Part shown: positions 24,326 to 35,334 of the stretch, piece by piece
How the letters are laid out: each line of letters opens with the position of its first letter
How positions within the stretch are numbered: the first letter of the stretch is position 1
From: Odontesthes bonariensis
Taxonomy: Eukaryota > Chordata > Actinopteri > Atheriniformes > Atherinopsidae
Direction: 5' to 3'
Assembly: GCF_027942865.1 (NCBI RefSeq)
Contig: NC_134524.1
Location: 6,807,536 to 6,871,535, forward strand
Length of the DNA stretch: 64,000 nt
Notes under the pieces: model-generated
The model's database searches: none
What the model saw: the letters and a program-made list of their open reading frames with translations, nothing else
Told to the model about the DNA's origin: nothing
Translations under genes and position numbers: made by a program

Positions 24326-25136
24326 TAGGGCTTGGCGAGTTAACTCGTTATTATCGCGTTAACTCGTTAATTATTTAATGTCGATAAATATTTTATCGCG
24401 CATTAACGCAGGTTTTATTTTATTCATTTATTTATTTTTTAAATTTTGGGGGGCTTTTGTGCCTTTAATGGATAGGAAAGTTCAGAGAGACAGGAAGCAG
24501 GGGGCAGAGAGAGGGGGAACTACACGCAGCACAGCGAGGACTATAGCCTCTTGTACATGGGGCGCCTGCTCAACCCACTAAGCCACGGACCACCCCTGTT
24601 TTATTATTTATTTTATTATTGTAAAAGTCTGTTGCTCACAGGCTTTTATTCTGTAAAAGTCTGTTGCTGTCTGCTGCGGAACAGGAAAAGAAAGTAATCG
24701 GCGGATCCACCAAACATGGAGAAGGGTACGGAACTTTTACTCGGCCATTTTCATTTCAAAGTTCTTCCAGACGGCGGAGTCGACAGAACCAAAGTCATCT
24801 GTAAACACTGCCAAGTTGAATTGTCTTCTCAGCGTAGTAGTTCCAGTCTAAAATATCACTTAAAGGCAAAACACACAACTGATAGCAGCAAGTCATTCAA
24901 GGAAACAGACAGTGGAGCGAGGCTTCTACATAAAAACTACAGAAAGATGCTGATGTTAAAAGTGTGTTTGCACAACAAATGTTATGGCACTTTCATTCAT
25001 ATGGCAGCACATTTAAAATAAAACTAAATGCTAAAAGCTATACACTACTTTTGGATTCATTTTTGGATTCTGCGTACAAATGTGATTAATCGTGATTAAT
25101 CAGGAAAATCATGTGATTAATTGTTGCCCAGCGCTA
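24326..25136 (+). mobile_element. hAT element with BED-finger ORF and nested SINE
   Basis: Starts TAGGGCTTGGCGAG and ends GTTGCCCAGCGCTA, flanked by an 8-bp duplication (cgtaaaac / cttaaaac). An ORF at 24716-25021 encodes a BED zinc finger (VICKHCQVELSSQ..SSLKYHLKAKH). No transposase core is present, so it needs help to move. A tRNA-derived SINE in minus orientation occupies about 24426-24596 and is flanked by GTTTTATT copies. A copy lacking the SINE is at 57778-58452. Confidence 0.8.
24426..24596 (-). mobile_element. tRNA-derived SINE nested in the hAT element
   Basis: The inverse of the 12318-12530 SINE (GGGGCGCCTGCTCAACCCAC head, GGGGGCAGAGAGAGGGGGAA body, CCTTTAATGG near the tail). It is inserted at the same hAT position as in the 12.3-kb copy. 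Confidence 0.65.
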
Positions 25137-25144
25137 CTTAAAAC

Positions 25145-25796
25145 TGAAATAATCCTGAATGTCACTTAAAGATCTTGTGTGCTGTTGGGTTTCTCCTTGT
25201 TCATTAGCAGCGCCTCAACTGTGAAGCCAAACTCGGTAACGTTGGGCTCTATAGGTGAGAAACACAAATACAATGAGCTTCCTCATCTGGGATAGGAAAA
25301 ACTTAAATCAATAACCACATAAAAATGACTAATAATGAGTCAGTACAACAGTTAATTCAACAGCTGGCCTCTTCAATCCGACTGTGACAGGCTTGGAAAC
25401 CTTTGGAAAATCTGTCGACCTGTTGTCGTGTTATTCATTCACAACCAGCACATGGAGTTTCACTCAGCTGTGCACTGCTTGTTGTATGCATGGTCTGATT
25501 TACAGTAAAGTTCACTTTGACTTTGAATGCGTATTGAAAGCACTTGTGCAAACTAAAGGTGCAACACAGAGTGTCTTCAATGCTTTTTCAATTGTTCGGC
25601 CTGCTCCTATTATTCCTGTAGTGTTGTCTGGCTTAAGGGTGGAGAAAGGTGGTGAGTAGGCAGCCTCAGCGGTCCTTTGAGGTGAGCATTTTGTTAAAAG
25701 TTGGTAATAATGTGGAGAAGTCAACTCTTAAGCACCCAGAGCCAGAAATCCAACAGCCTTTGTACAAAATGCTAAACTAAATACCACCTGGTTTCA
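25145..25796. other. Between the GIMAP genes; weak exon candidate at 25384-25650
   Basis: An ORF from ATG 25384 ends at a donor-like AAAGGTG|GTGAGT in phase 1, the same junction context as GIMAP exon 1. Its protein is not recognised. It could be an upstream exon of the giant GIMAP gene, but nothing else supports that. Confidence 0.2.
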
Positions 25797-25804
25797 CCCT
25801 ATGA

Positions 25805-26916
25805 GAGGGCTTGAAAACTATTATTTTTCAATCGTTCCGTTCCGAACAGTTCAGGCATGTTTAACGTTTTCGTTCTTGCGTTCCGCCACCAATATATCGT
25901 TCCTGAACCGGTTCGGAACGTAAAATATCGTTCGTTCTCATCGTTCCGGCAGTGTTTGGCGGGCCTATCAAGTCTACGTGTGTGGACTTTACCTTAGAAT
26001 AGACGTACTCATTAGTATTTGCCCTCGATTTACACCGTAGCTCTATGTTCAAAAATAATAAATCACCGGCAGCATCCAAAAACATTCAGATGGGCTAAAG
26101 CTGCGTCGACGTCACTTCCTTGATCTGGGAGCTTCAATGTAAGATGAGGGTTGATCTACTACTGTAGACAACAAAGTAAATGCTATATTCTACATGTTTT
26201 TTTTATGAATTTTTATGTTGTAGAGATGTGAAGTTATTTTATCAATGGAGAAATTGAGCAGCCTTGCTTTGTTGTCTACAGTAGTAGATCAACCCTCATC
26301 TTACTTTGAAGCTCCCAGATCAAGGAAGTAACGTCGACGCAGCTTTAGCAGCAGAGAAGCTATCAGGCTTGTGTTGATAATAATAAACTCCTGGACTATG
26401 TATAAACTTCAAAATGCATTGGTTTGTGAGTACAGACCATATTTGTACTACTGTAGAAGTTTGGTGTCATGGCATGTGATTTTAGTGTGGTAATTTTGGA
26501 GATACTGCCAGGGTCCGTTAGCGCTTGTACTAAGCTATTCGGGATAACTCAGTAACTCAGCTGATGTTCAGTCAATATCGAAAAAACTGCGGGTGGGCTA
26601 CTTGGCTGGTTCAAATGACCCTTGGGTGAATCTACTCCGAACCATCACTTTAACTAGTGAATAACTAGTGGATAACTAGTGGATAACTAGACTAAGTAGT
26701 GGATAAAGGAAGTGATTCGTGACAGTTGCCTGCATTGAGCCTAGTGGGCAGCGAAGTGAACGCACAACCGGAAGTAGTCTTTTTTTTTTTCCCCTGATAA
26801 AGGCTACGCTTTTGTGAAATTTTATAAAATATATAGAGAACAAAAAAAAAAAAACGTTATTAACCGGTTTTGTGGATTTCAGAATAACGTTTCTGTTCCA
26901 GAACAGTTGAAGACCA

Positions 26917-26966
<50 letters not shown>

Positions 26967-27041
26967 CCGTTTCCGTTCCTCGTAAAAATTCTGTTCGTTT
27001 TCGGTTTTCGTTTTCGTTCCTTGAACCGGTTCGGAGCCCTG
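25805..27041. mobile_element. hAT-type element with perfect 8-bp duplication
   Basis: Flanked by identical ccctatga (25797-25804, 27042-27049). Its ends read gAGGGCTTGAAAAC and, inverted, cAGGGCTCCGAACC. The subterminal regions are rich in GTTCCG/GAACGG modules. There is a CGTTTT microsatellite at 26920-26965. No transposase ORF. A fold-back element is nested inside at 26094-26349. Confidence 0.75.
26094..26349. mobile_element. Fold-back MITE with about 88-bp arms
   Basis: GCTAAAGCTGCGTCGACGTC through GTAGACAACAAAG is repeated inverted at 26263-26349 with few mismatches, around an AT-rich centre of about 80 bp. It lies inside the hAT element. Confidence 0.8.
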
Positions 27042-27049
27042 CCCTATGA

Positions 27050-28172
27050 TGACATCAGCTCCCCCAAACACTAACCCTGTGTCGTGGGTCTGAACAAAGG
27101 AACAAACAACATAAACTTTGACGAAAGAAACAACGTTTAAACATGCTCAAAACTCAATAAAGGAAACTTGGTAAACCCGTGAATGTAATCCCACTGAATA
27201 GCTTTGATGGTTACTGGAACGTCATGCCAACACAAACAAACCCGAGACAGTAAGTGGAGCGGTGTCGCAATAGCAATGGGAAACGACAGCTAAATAGCAA
27301 ATTTAACATAAAGATTGAATGTAAGGGTGAAGAGATGAGTTCTCACCTGCTTTGTCCCAAACTCGTTGCATAATGTGTGAAGACAGCAACACAAATAAGC
27401 ACAAATAACTTGTTTTAGTGTTGAAAGGACTTACAATCAGGAGCTGCTCGTGTTTTATTTGACCTATTCTTTTGTATAGCTAAGACTAGTTTAAATAAAT
27501 TAGCCATTTTTAAGGCCTAAGCCTGACAAATCATGAGTGACAACAAGGAAAAAAAAAAAAAAAAAAAAAGGAAAGTGTCGGGTTGGATGGGGCTCAAACT
27601 GAATTAAGGAATTAAATTCCAGGTGCCAACCTGGATGGGTCACATGCAGAAGAGTAATTTCGTGTTCTTCTTCATTCCAATAAAGTCTTAAATTAACTTA
27701 AAGATTATACCTTAACATGGTAAAAGTCAACACATTCTCACACCAGGATGATAAGAGTCGTATGCTGAGCAAATTTTAAAGGCATGACTTTCTTTTCTTT
27801 GGCAAAAAGTCCACATTTAGAGGTTGGAGGGGATGAAGGAAGGTTCTAAACAGCTAAATACTAAGTTGGAGAGTCAAGACCAGGTCCCATTCTGACAACC
27901 CGTGCCTTCAAATATATTTACGTTATGATGTGATCATAATATTCTCTGTAAGTCTGTTTCTTTATTCTTTCGCTGGCTTTATAAATCTTACAAACTACTT
28001 GGTTGAGATTGGTTTTGAAACGAGGAGATTTAGGTTTGAAAAGCATTGAAAATGTATTAAAATTGAACCTCAAAAAATATTTCATTTTCAGTTGCGTAAC
28101 CATTGAGGCTGGGTCAGACTTTATTACCACTGATGTCACGATGATTAAAAGCTGTGACCTTCTCCTTGCCAG
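27050..28172. other. Upstream region of the giant GIMAP gene
   Basis: No clear first exon was found here, although one must exist or be shared from upstream, because the large exon starts at a phase-1 acceptor. It contains a poly-A run at 27549-27570. Confidence 0.5.
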
Positions 28173-31100
28173 GTGATGGACCCCAGGGTTCGGACTTAGA
28201 CGCGCACCATTCCTTCTCCAAGGCTCCCCGGCGGCTTCCCGAGGTCAGACTGGTTCTTCTGGGCGAGCGAGAAACTGGAAAGAGCTCTGCTGGGAACGCC
28301 ATCCTTGGAAAAAAAATGGGCCTCTTCCAATCGGGGACGGTAACCGAGGAGTGCGTCCGTCAACAGGCCGAGGTGGCCATGCGGCTCGTGACCCTGGTGG
28401 ACACACCGGGCTGGGAGGGAGCAGGGACCGGGGCCACACCGGAGAGAGTGAAGAGGGAGATGGTCTGTAGTGTCACCCTGTGCCCCCCTGGGCCTCACGC
28501 CCTCCTGCTGACGCTGAGGGTGGACACTCTGGTGAGGGTCGGACACATCAGGGAGCATCTGGAGCTCCTGGGAGAGGGCGTCTGGAGATACACCATCTTG
28601 CTGTTCACCCACAGCGATCAGCTTCGAGAGGGGGTGGACATTGAGCAGCACATCCAGAGCGGAGGCAGGGAGCTGCAGTGGCTGCTGGAGAAGTGCAGGG
28701 GCAGGTACCACGTCATCAGCGGTGGAGATGGAAGAGGCGGAGGCGCCACCAAGGTCACGGAACTCCTGGAGAAAGTGGAAAAGATGGCGACGATGAACCG
28801 GTGCGAAGCTTTCTCCAGTTTGGTTCAAGAGGTCAGGGACCTGAGCCGACAAAGGAACGAAAAGTTCAGCCAGCGCCTGAAGGAGATCGGAGATAAGATG
28901 CTCCGTCAGGAGGCGGAGCTGAAGAAAATGAGAGACCGGGAGATGAAGAGCATCAGGTGGTTCTTCGACAGGAAGAAGAAGGTGAAATCGCCGGGGAAGG
29001 CCGACATTCAAAGGGAGGAAGAGGAGGATGAGGACAGGAGGGTCGGCGAAACGAAGAACGACATCGGCGAGCTGGAAGAGAGGATACGGTGGCTGACGGA
29101 GGAGAGAGAGAAAGAGATTCAGGATCTGAGTCTGGAAAATCAGAGAATCCGTGTGGCGTTGAACCAAAATCAGCAAGAACGGCACGAGGCGACGCTGAAC
29201 CTGGAGCTCAAAGAGAGAGAAATCGAGGAGCTGAAAGAGAGAACCGACGAGCAACAGCTGAAGCTTCTGGATCTCGAGCACGTTTGCGTGGAATCTGAAC
29301 GCGAGAGGAGACAGAGGGAGGATGTGTTCAGGCTGCAGACACAAGAATGGAGGAAAAAACTGCTGATGTTGGAGGAAACTGTAGAGCTGCTGAAGAGGGA
29401 GAAAGCAGAGCGCATCCGAGAGCTCGAACGTCTAAAAGTGGAGCTGGAGCAGACGAAAATGCACAATGAGAGATCTCTCGAGAGAAAAGAAGAAGAAAAA
29501 AACAGGGAGATGGAAGAGAGGGAGGAAAAACTGAAAAGAGAGATGGAAATCAGCCTGCTGGAAAGAGACGAACAGCGGGAGGAGCTTCTCCGTGATGCGA
29601 AACAACGGGAAAAGGACATGGAGAATAGATCTGAAGAGATCAAACAGCAGCATGAAAAAGAGATGGAGAGAAAAGTGCAGGAGAAAGAAACCCAAATAAA
29701 AGAGCATCAAGAGGAGATGGTGAGAAAAATCTCACAACAAAAGCAAGAAAGCGATAAGTTGCTGAAAGAAAAAGCCAACGAGTTGGAAAGACTCAAAGAA
29801 AAGCACGAGGACGATAAAAAGAAGACGCAGAGGCAGATTACTGAGCTGAAGGAGCAGTTTGCAAAAGAAAGGAAGGAACACCTTCAAGAGAAGAAGAGAG
29901 AGATGGCAGAGCTGGAGCACAGGTTTATTACGCAAATGGAAGCTAAAGAGCTGGAACAGGAAAAAGACAAAGAGACGATTCGACTGAATAACAAAAAAGA
30001 GGCTGAGAAACTAATTCAAGACAAAGAAAAAGAGACGGAGGCTTTAAAAGTGAAGCATGGGGTGGAGATGACAGCAAAACTAGATGAAATGGTGAAACTG
30101 ATGGAGGCAAAGGAAGCTGAACACCAGGAGGAAGTTGATAAGATCGTCAAACGAGACAAAGAGGACGCTGAAAAGGTCAGGCGACAGTTCACCGAAGAAG
30201 TGAGAAACTTGGAGAAAGAAAGACAAAGAGAGGCGGAAGAGCTGAAACAGCGGCTCGCCACCGAAAAGGACGAGCAACTGCAGGAAAAACTCCAACAGAT
30301 AAGAGAGTTGGAGCAAAAGTACTCTGCCCTCAGGGAGGAGATAAGACTGGAAGAGGCGGACATGTCGGAGAGACTGCAACAGAGAGACAGAGAGACAGAA
30401 GAGCTGAGGTGTCAGCTGAAGAATGAGAGAGACCACAGAGACAAAGATCGAGTGAGACACAAGGAGGAGATCAAAGAAAAGGTGGAGGAAAAGGACGGAG
30501 AGATGGAGGAGATGAGGCTGAGTGTCAAAGATATGAAGGAGAAAATGAAACGAAAGGAAGAAAAAGAGAAAGATTATTTAAATAAGATGAAAGCAATGGA
30601 GCAACAGCTGGAAGAGAAGGAAAAGAAAATTAAGGAGATGAAGGAAGAGCTGAAGAGAAAGGAGGAGAAAGAAACTCTTTATCTGGATAATAAAACAGAT
30701 GTGGAGCAACAGCTGGAAGAAAAAGAGAAAGAAATCAAGGAAATGAAGGAAGAGCTGCAGAGAAAGGAGGAAAAGGAAAAAGATTATTTAAATAAGAAGA
30801 AAGCAATGGAGCAACAGCTGGAGGAAAAAGAGAAAGAAATCAAAGAAAAGAAGGAAGAGCTGCAGAGAAAGGAGGAGAAAGAGAAAGATTATTTAAATAA
30901 GAAGAAAGCAATGGAGCAACAGCTGGAAGAAAAAGAGAAAGAAATTGAGGAGATGAAATCAAATATAAAGGAGATGAAGGAAGATCTGCAGAGAAAGGAG
31001 GAGAAAGAAAAAGATTATTTAAATAAGAAGAAAGCAATGGAGCAACAGCTGGAGGAAAAAGAGAAAGAAATCAAGGAAACGAAGGAAGAGCTGCAGAGAA

Positions 31101-34100
31101 AGGAGGAGAAAGAAACTCTTTATCTGGATAATAAAACAGATGTGGAGCAACAGCTGGAAGAGAAGGAAAAGACAATTAAGGAGATGAAGGAAGAGCTGCA
31201 GAGAAAGGAGGAGAAAGAAAAAGATTATTTAAATAAGATGAAAGCAATGGAGCAACAGCTGGAGGAAAAAGAGAAAGAAATCAAGGAAACGAAGGAAGAG
31301 CTGCAGAGAAAGGAGGAGAAAGAAACTTTTTATCAGGATTATAAAACAGATGTGGAGCAACAGCTGGAGGAAAAAGAGAAAGAAATCAAAGAAAAGAAGG
31401 AAGAGCTGCAGAGAAAGGAGGAGAAAGAGAAAGATTATTTAAATAAGAAGAAAGCAATGGAGCAACAGCTGGAAGAGAAGGAAAAGAAAATGAAGGAGAT
31501 GAAGGAAGAGCTACAGAGAAAGGAGGAGAAAGAAACTCTTTATCTGGATTATAAAACAGATGTGGAGCAACAGCTGGAAGAGAAGGAAAAGAAAATGAAG
31601 GAGATGAAGGAAGAGCTGCAGAGAAAGGAGGAGAAAGAAACTCTTTATCTGGATTATAAAACAGATGTGGAGCAACAGCTGGAGGAAAAAGAAAGGGAAA
31701 CAGAAGCAGCGAATGAACGATTAAAAGAGCTCGAGCAACAACTGCGGCAGACAAAAGAGGAAAAAGAAAAGGACAACTTAGACTGCAAGAAGAAGATGCA
31801 GCAAATTCTGGAGGAAAAGGGCAGAGAAGTGGAAAAGTTAAAGACGCACATCAGGGACGTGGATGAAATCCTGCAGAGGAAAGAAGAAGAGCGAGGGGAA
31901 ATCATCCTGAACCAAAAGAAAGAGGCAGAGCAGCGACTCCGGGACGCAGAGAGAGAGATGGAGGAGATGGAGAAAAAAGTGAGGGAAAAGGAGGCCGAGG
32001 TCGAAAGTGTGAAACAGCAGGTCGAGTCCAGGGAGAAAAAATGGAGGGAAGAGCTGAAGAAGAAAGAGGAGAGAGGAGCGAGCGAGATGAACAAGCTGAT
32101 AGAAATCATTGACAAGAAAAGCAAAGAAATAACACGAGCGCAGAGTCTACTCGCACAGAGAGACGGCGAGATTCAGGAGGCGAAAAGGCTCCTAAAGGAA
32201 GTGGAGGAGCTGAGAGAAAGCAACGAAAACAGGAGCATCAGTTTGGCTGAGCTGCAGAAGGAAAGAGAGGCCGAAATGATGGGAAAACTGCAGCAGAGAG
32301 ACGGAGAACTCCAGCACCTGCAGCAAAGAGAGCGAGAACGCGAGAAGGAGGTCGTCCTGCTGAGACTCACCATCGAGCAAACGAAGTCGGAGCTGAAGGA
32401 GCTCGCAGGCAAAATGGAAAAGGAGACGACCAGCATGATCCGGGAGTACGAGACGGAGATCGCCAGAAAAAACCAGGAGATGGAGACGATCGTTGGGGAG
32501 AAGGACGAAAGCCGGCGGGAGATTTCAGTCCTCGCGGAGAAATACGAGGAAAGTCAAAAGAGAGTAAAAGACCTGCGGGAGCAAAACGACAAGATGAGGA
32601 AAGAGACGGAAAGAGTCAGGATGGAGCGGGAAGAAGAAGTGAGGGAACATCTGCAGAGCATGGAGGCCGCTGTTAGAGAGAGAGGAGAGGAGGTGAGGGC
32701 GTTAAAGGAAGCCAATGATGAACTGAAAGTGAGGATGGAAAGGATGGAAGTGAGAGAAGGAGAAGGAGAGAGGAAGATAAACGAGCTGAGAATGAAGACT
32801 GATGAGGAGTCCCTGCAGAGGGAAGAAGAGCTGAGTAGAAAGGAAGAAGAGCTGAGCAAAAGAGGACACGACCTCCAGGGAAAGGAGGAGGAACTTGTTG
32901 AAAAGGAGGTAAAGTTGGGATTTAAGGAACGAGAGCTTCAAAAACTCCAAGCTGCTCTGGAGACGAGACAAAAAGAGAAAGAGAAGCAGGAGCAGGACGT
33001 GGAGCTGCGAGCGCAGAACCTCCGGAAAATGGAGACGGAGCTGGAGGCCTTACTGAGAGCTCTGGAGGGCAAACAGGAGGAGCTGAGCTCCCACGGCCAG
33101 GACCTCCAGAGGAAGGTGAGAGGCCTGAAGGATCAGGGCCAGGAGCTGAAGGACAGGGAGTGCTGCCTAAAGGAGGAGGAGCGGGAGCTGCTCAGCTGGA
33201 AGTCTGAGCTGCAGATGCAGAACCAGCACGTCAGCTGCACCACGCAGCAGCTGGAGGAGATGCGCCGAGGCATGGCCCTGCTGAAGGAGGAGCTCCAGGC
33301 CAAGGAGGGGAGTCTGAGGGAGTCTCTGAGGAGCATGAACACATGGGAGCAGAAGCTCAGAGAGCGAGAGGAGGAGCTCCAGGCCCAGGAGGGGAGTCTG
33401 AGGGAGTCTCTGAGGAGCATGAACACATGGGAGCAGAAGCTCAGAGAGCGAGAGGAGGAGCTCCAGGCCCAGGAGGGGAGTCTGAGGGAGCCTCTGAGGA
33501 GCATGAACACAGGGGAGCAGAAGCTCAGAGAGCGAGAGGAGGAGCTCCAGGCCCAGGAGGGGAGTCTGAGGGAGCCTCTGAGGAGCATGAACACAGGGGA
33601 GCAGAAGCACAGAGAGCGAGAGGAGGAGCTCCACAGGAGAGAGCGAAGAGATGAGAGGGTTTCCGTCCGTCTGCCGGCCGAAATCTCAGCAGATAACTCG
33701 CCTTTGATGTACCAGGAGGTCAGCGAGAGCAGGGGAAAGGGAAGAGGGGAAGAGCTAAGGGAGTCAGCTGCAGTGAGCGATAACTGCAGCGTCGAAACGC
33801 TGAAAGAAGCAGAAACAGAAACAGAGCAGCCTGAAGGAAACGAGGGCCCCACGGGGAGAGAAATCAGAGCGCTGCTACGTCAGAGTCCTGGAAGATCAAA
33901 CAGCGTCTCCCCCGGGCTGGATCTGAGGGTGATTGTCCTGGGAGAGACGTGGTCCTCCCGCTCCCCAGCCGGAGTCACCATCCTGGGTGGAGAAGCGTCC
34001 GAGGTCGGCGGCTCCAGCTTCAGGCCCTGGAGGGGTCAGATAGCCGGGAGGCGCCTCGCCGTGGCCGAGCCGCTCGGCCTGAGGTGGCGAGACGGAGCCG

Positions 34101-34474
34101 GTCCGGCTGAGCCGTCGCAGAGGCGGAGCATCGAGGACAGCGCGTCCTGGTGCCGCCCGGGCGCCCACGTGGTGCTCCTGCTCATGCCCGCCTTCCTGAC
34201 CTGCACGCAGAAGCGCAGGAGGGCCGTGGAGGAGCACGTGGGCCTGCTCGGGGAAGAGATCTGGAGGCGCACGCTGGTGCTTCTCACGTGGGGGGAAACT
34301 TTAGGAGAGAGCGCCGAGCAGCACATCCTGAGGAACGGGGAGCTGATGGCGCTCATCCAGAGGTGTGGGGGCAGGTACCACGTGCTGACCAGCAAAAGAA
34401 ACAACGCCGTGACCGAAGGCTTGTTTGAGAAGATGGAGGACATAGCTGCTGTGAACAGCAGGATGTCGGTGTAG
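28173..34474 (+). CDS. Giant GIMAP coiled-coil protein with a second, degenerate AIG1 domain at its C terminus
   Basis: One 6,302-base exon (acceptor CTTGCCAG at 28172, phase 1) encodes about 2,100 residues; ordinary GIMAPs have about 200-350 and GIMAP8-type proteins about 650. Numbered from 28154, the N-terminal AIG1 domain has P-loop GERETGKS (37-44), DTPGW (83-87), LCPPGPHALLLTL (109-121) and G4 HSDQ (153-156). From about 230 to 1,860 it is almost unbroken Glu/Lys/Arg coiled coil, with about eleven 35-residue repeats (nt 30570-31720) and four 28-residue repeats (33289-33630). From about 1,920 a second AIG1 fold begins LDLRVIVLGETWSSRSPAGV and includes CRPGAHVVLLLM and RCGGRYHVLTSK. Its P-loop Lys is Arg, the DTPG is EPLG, and the G4 Asp is Glu, so it should not bind GTP normally. 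It likely forms a long dimeric rod. The first exon is not identified; the exon 1 of the GIMAP gene upstream has a compatible phase. Confidence 0.85.
30570..31720 (+). repeat. In-frame 105-bp tandem repeats within the giant GIMAP gene
   Basis: About eleven units of 35 residues in two alternating types (KDYLNKKKAMEQQLEEKEKE and TLYLDNKTDVEQQLEEKEKE, both followed by IKEMKEELQRKEEKE). One unit carries seven extra residues (EMKSNIK). All lengths are multiples of seven, so the coiled-coil register is kept. Confidence 0.85.
33289..33630 (+). repeat. In-frame 84-bp tandem repeats within the giant GIMAP gene
   Basis: Four near-identical units of 28 residues (EEELQAQEGSLRESLRSMNT, then WEQKLRER), again a multiple of seven. 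Near-identical DNA shows recent expansion or homogenisation. Confidence 0.85.
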
Positions 34475-34594
34475 AGACTGAATGCAACGTGTAAAAACTG
34501 TGCATTTCCTTTGTTTATGTGAATATATTTGAGTAAATGAGGCAGATGTCTCCATGTCTACAACACATATCAGAGTTTATCTTGTTTTTCCTCT

Positions 34595-35320
34595 TCTTTG
34601 GGCGTCATGTGTAAAACAGGAAGGGCACTGAGTAGTAAACCGGTGCAAAATACACAAACTTTAAAGTATTTAAAGTACTTATAAGTACTAATAAAAAAAG
34701 TGTAATAGCTACAGATACTTGAGAATCATGCTTTGAGCTTTTTTTTCATTAAAAATCTTTTAATCTTTTCAATATTGGAATTTATTAAAAGAAAATAGAT
34801 TTTAAGTTAAAGTTATTTATTTAAAATGTTGTTGAATATATTTTTGTACATTTAAAAACTGTGTTTTCATAATTATCATCGTAACAGTGCACCAAAAGCT
34901 TATTTTTTAAATATATCCTAAAGGTTTTGCATATTCAAATTGGATTTTAACGTAATTTTAAGTGCATTTTTTACACTTTAGCACGTAAACTAATAACAAA
35001 GTAAAGTGTTAAGTTGCATTTAATACTCATTTTTTTTTAATAGAAATGTGCAAAAGTGATTGAGCGTGCTCAATTCTTTGGGCGTCATGTGTAAAACAGG
35101 AAGGGCACTGAGTATCATCCAGGGCATTAACCTGCTTTTTAAACCGGTGCAAAACACGAATAAGTATTTAAAGTACTAATAAATAAAAGTGTAATATCTA
35201 CAGATACTTGAGAATCATGCTCATGTCACACTTTGAGCTTTTTTTTTTCATTAATACTCTTTTAATCTTTGCAATATTACAACTTATTTGGAATTTATTA
35301 AAAGAAAATAGATTTTAAGT
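34595..35320. repeat. Tandem duplication with about 480-bp spacing downstream of the giant GIMAP gene
   Basis: TCTTTGGGCGTCATGTGTAA and about 200 following bases (through AGAAAATAGATTTTAAGT) occur at 34597 and again at 35076, diverged by small indels. The first copy overlaps the likely 3' UTR or flank of the gene. Confidence 0.75.
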
Positions 35321-35334
35321 GAAAATTATTTATT

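Noticed and set aside
26676-27074. Lys-Arg or Phe-Ser repeat proteins
   Set aside because: Product of the CGTTTT microsatellite at the end of a hAT element.
28196-34555. Many antisense and shifted ORFs under the giant GIMAP gene, up to 382 aa
   Set aside because: GAG/AAG-rich coding DNA reads as Leu/Phe/Ser-rich open frames on the other strand. No independent motif or splice structure.
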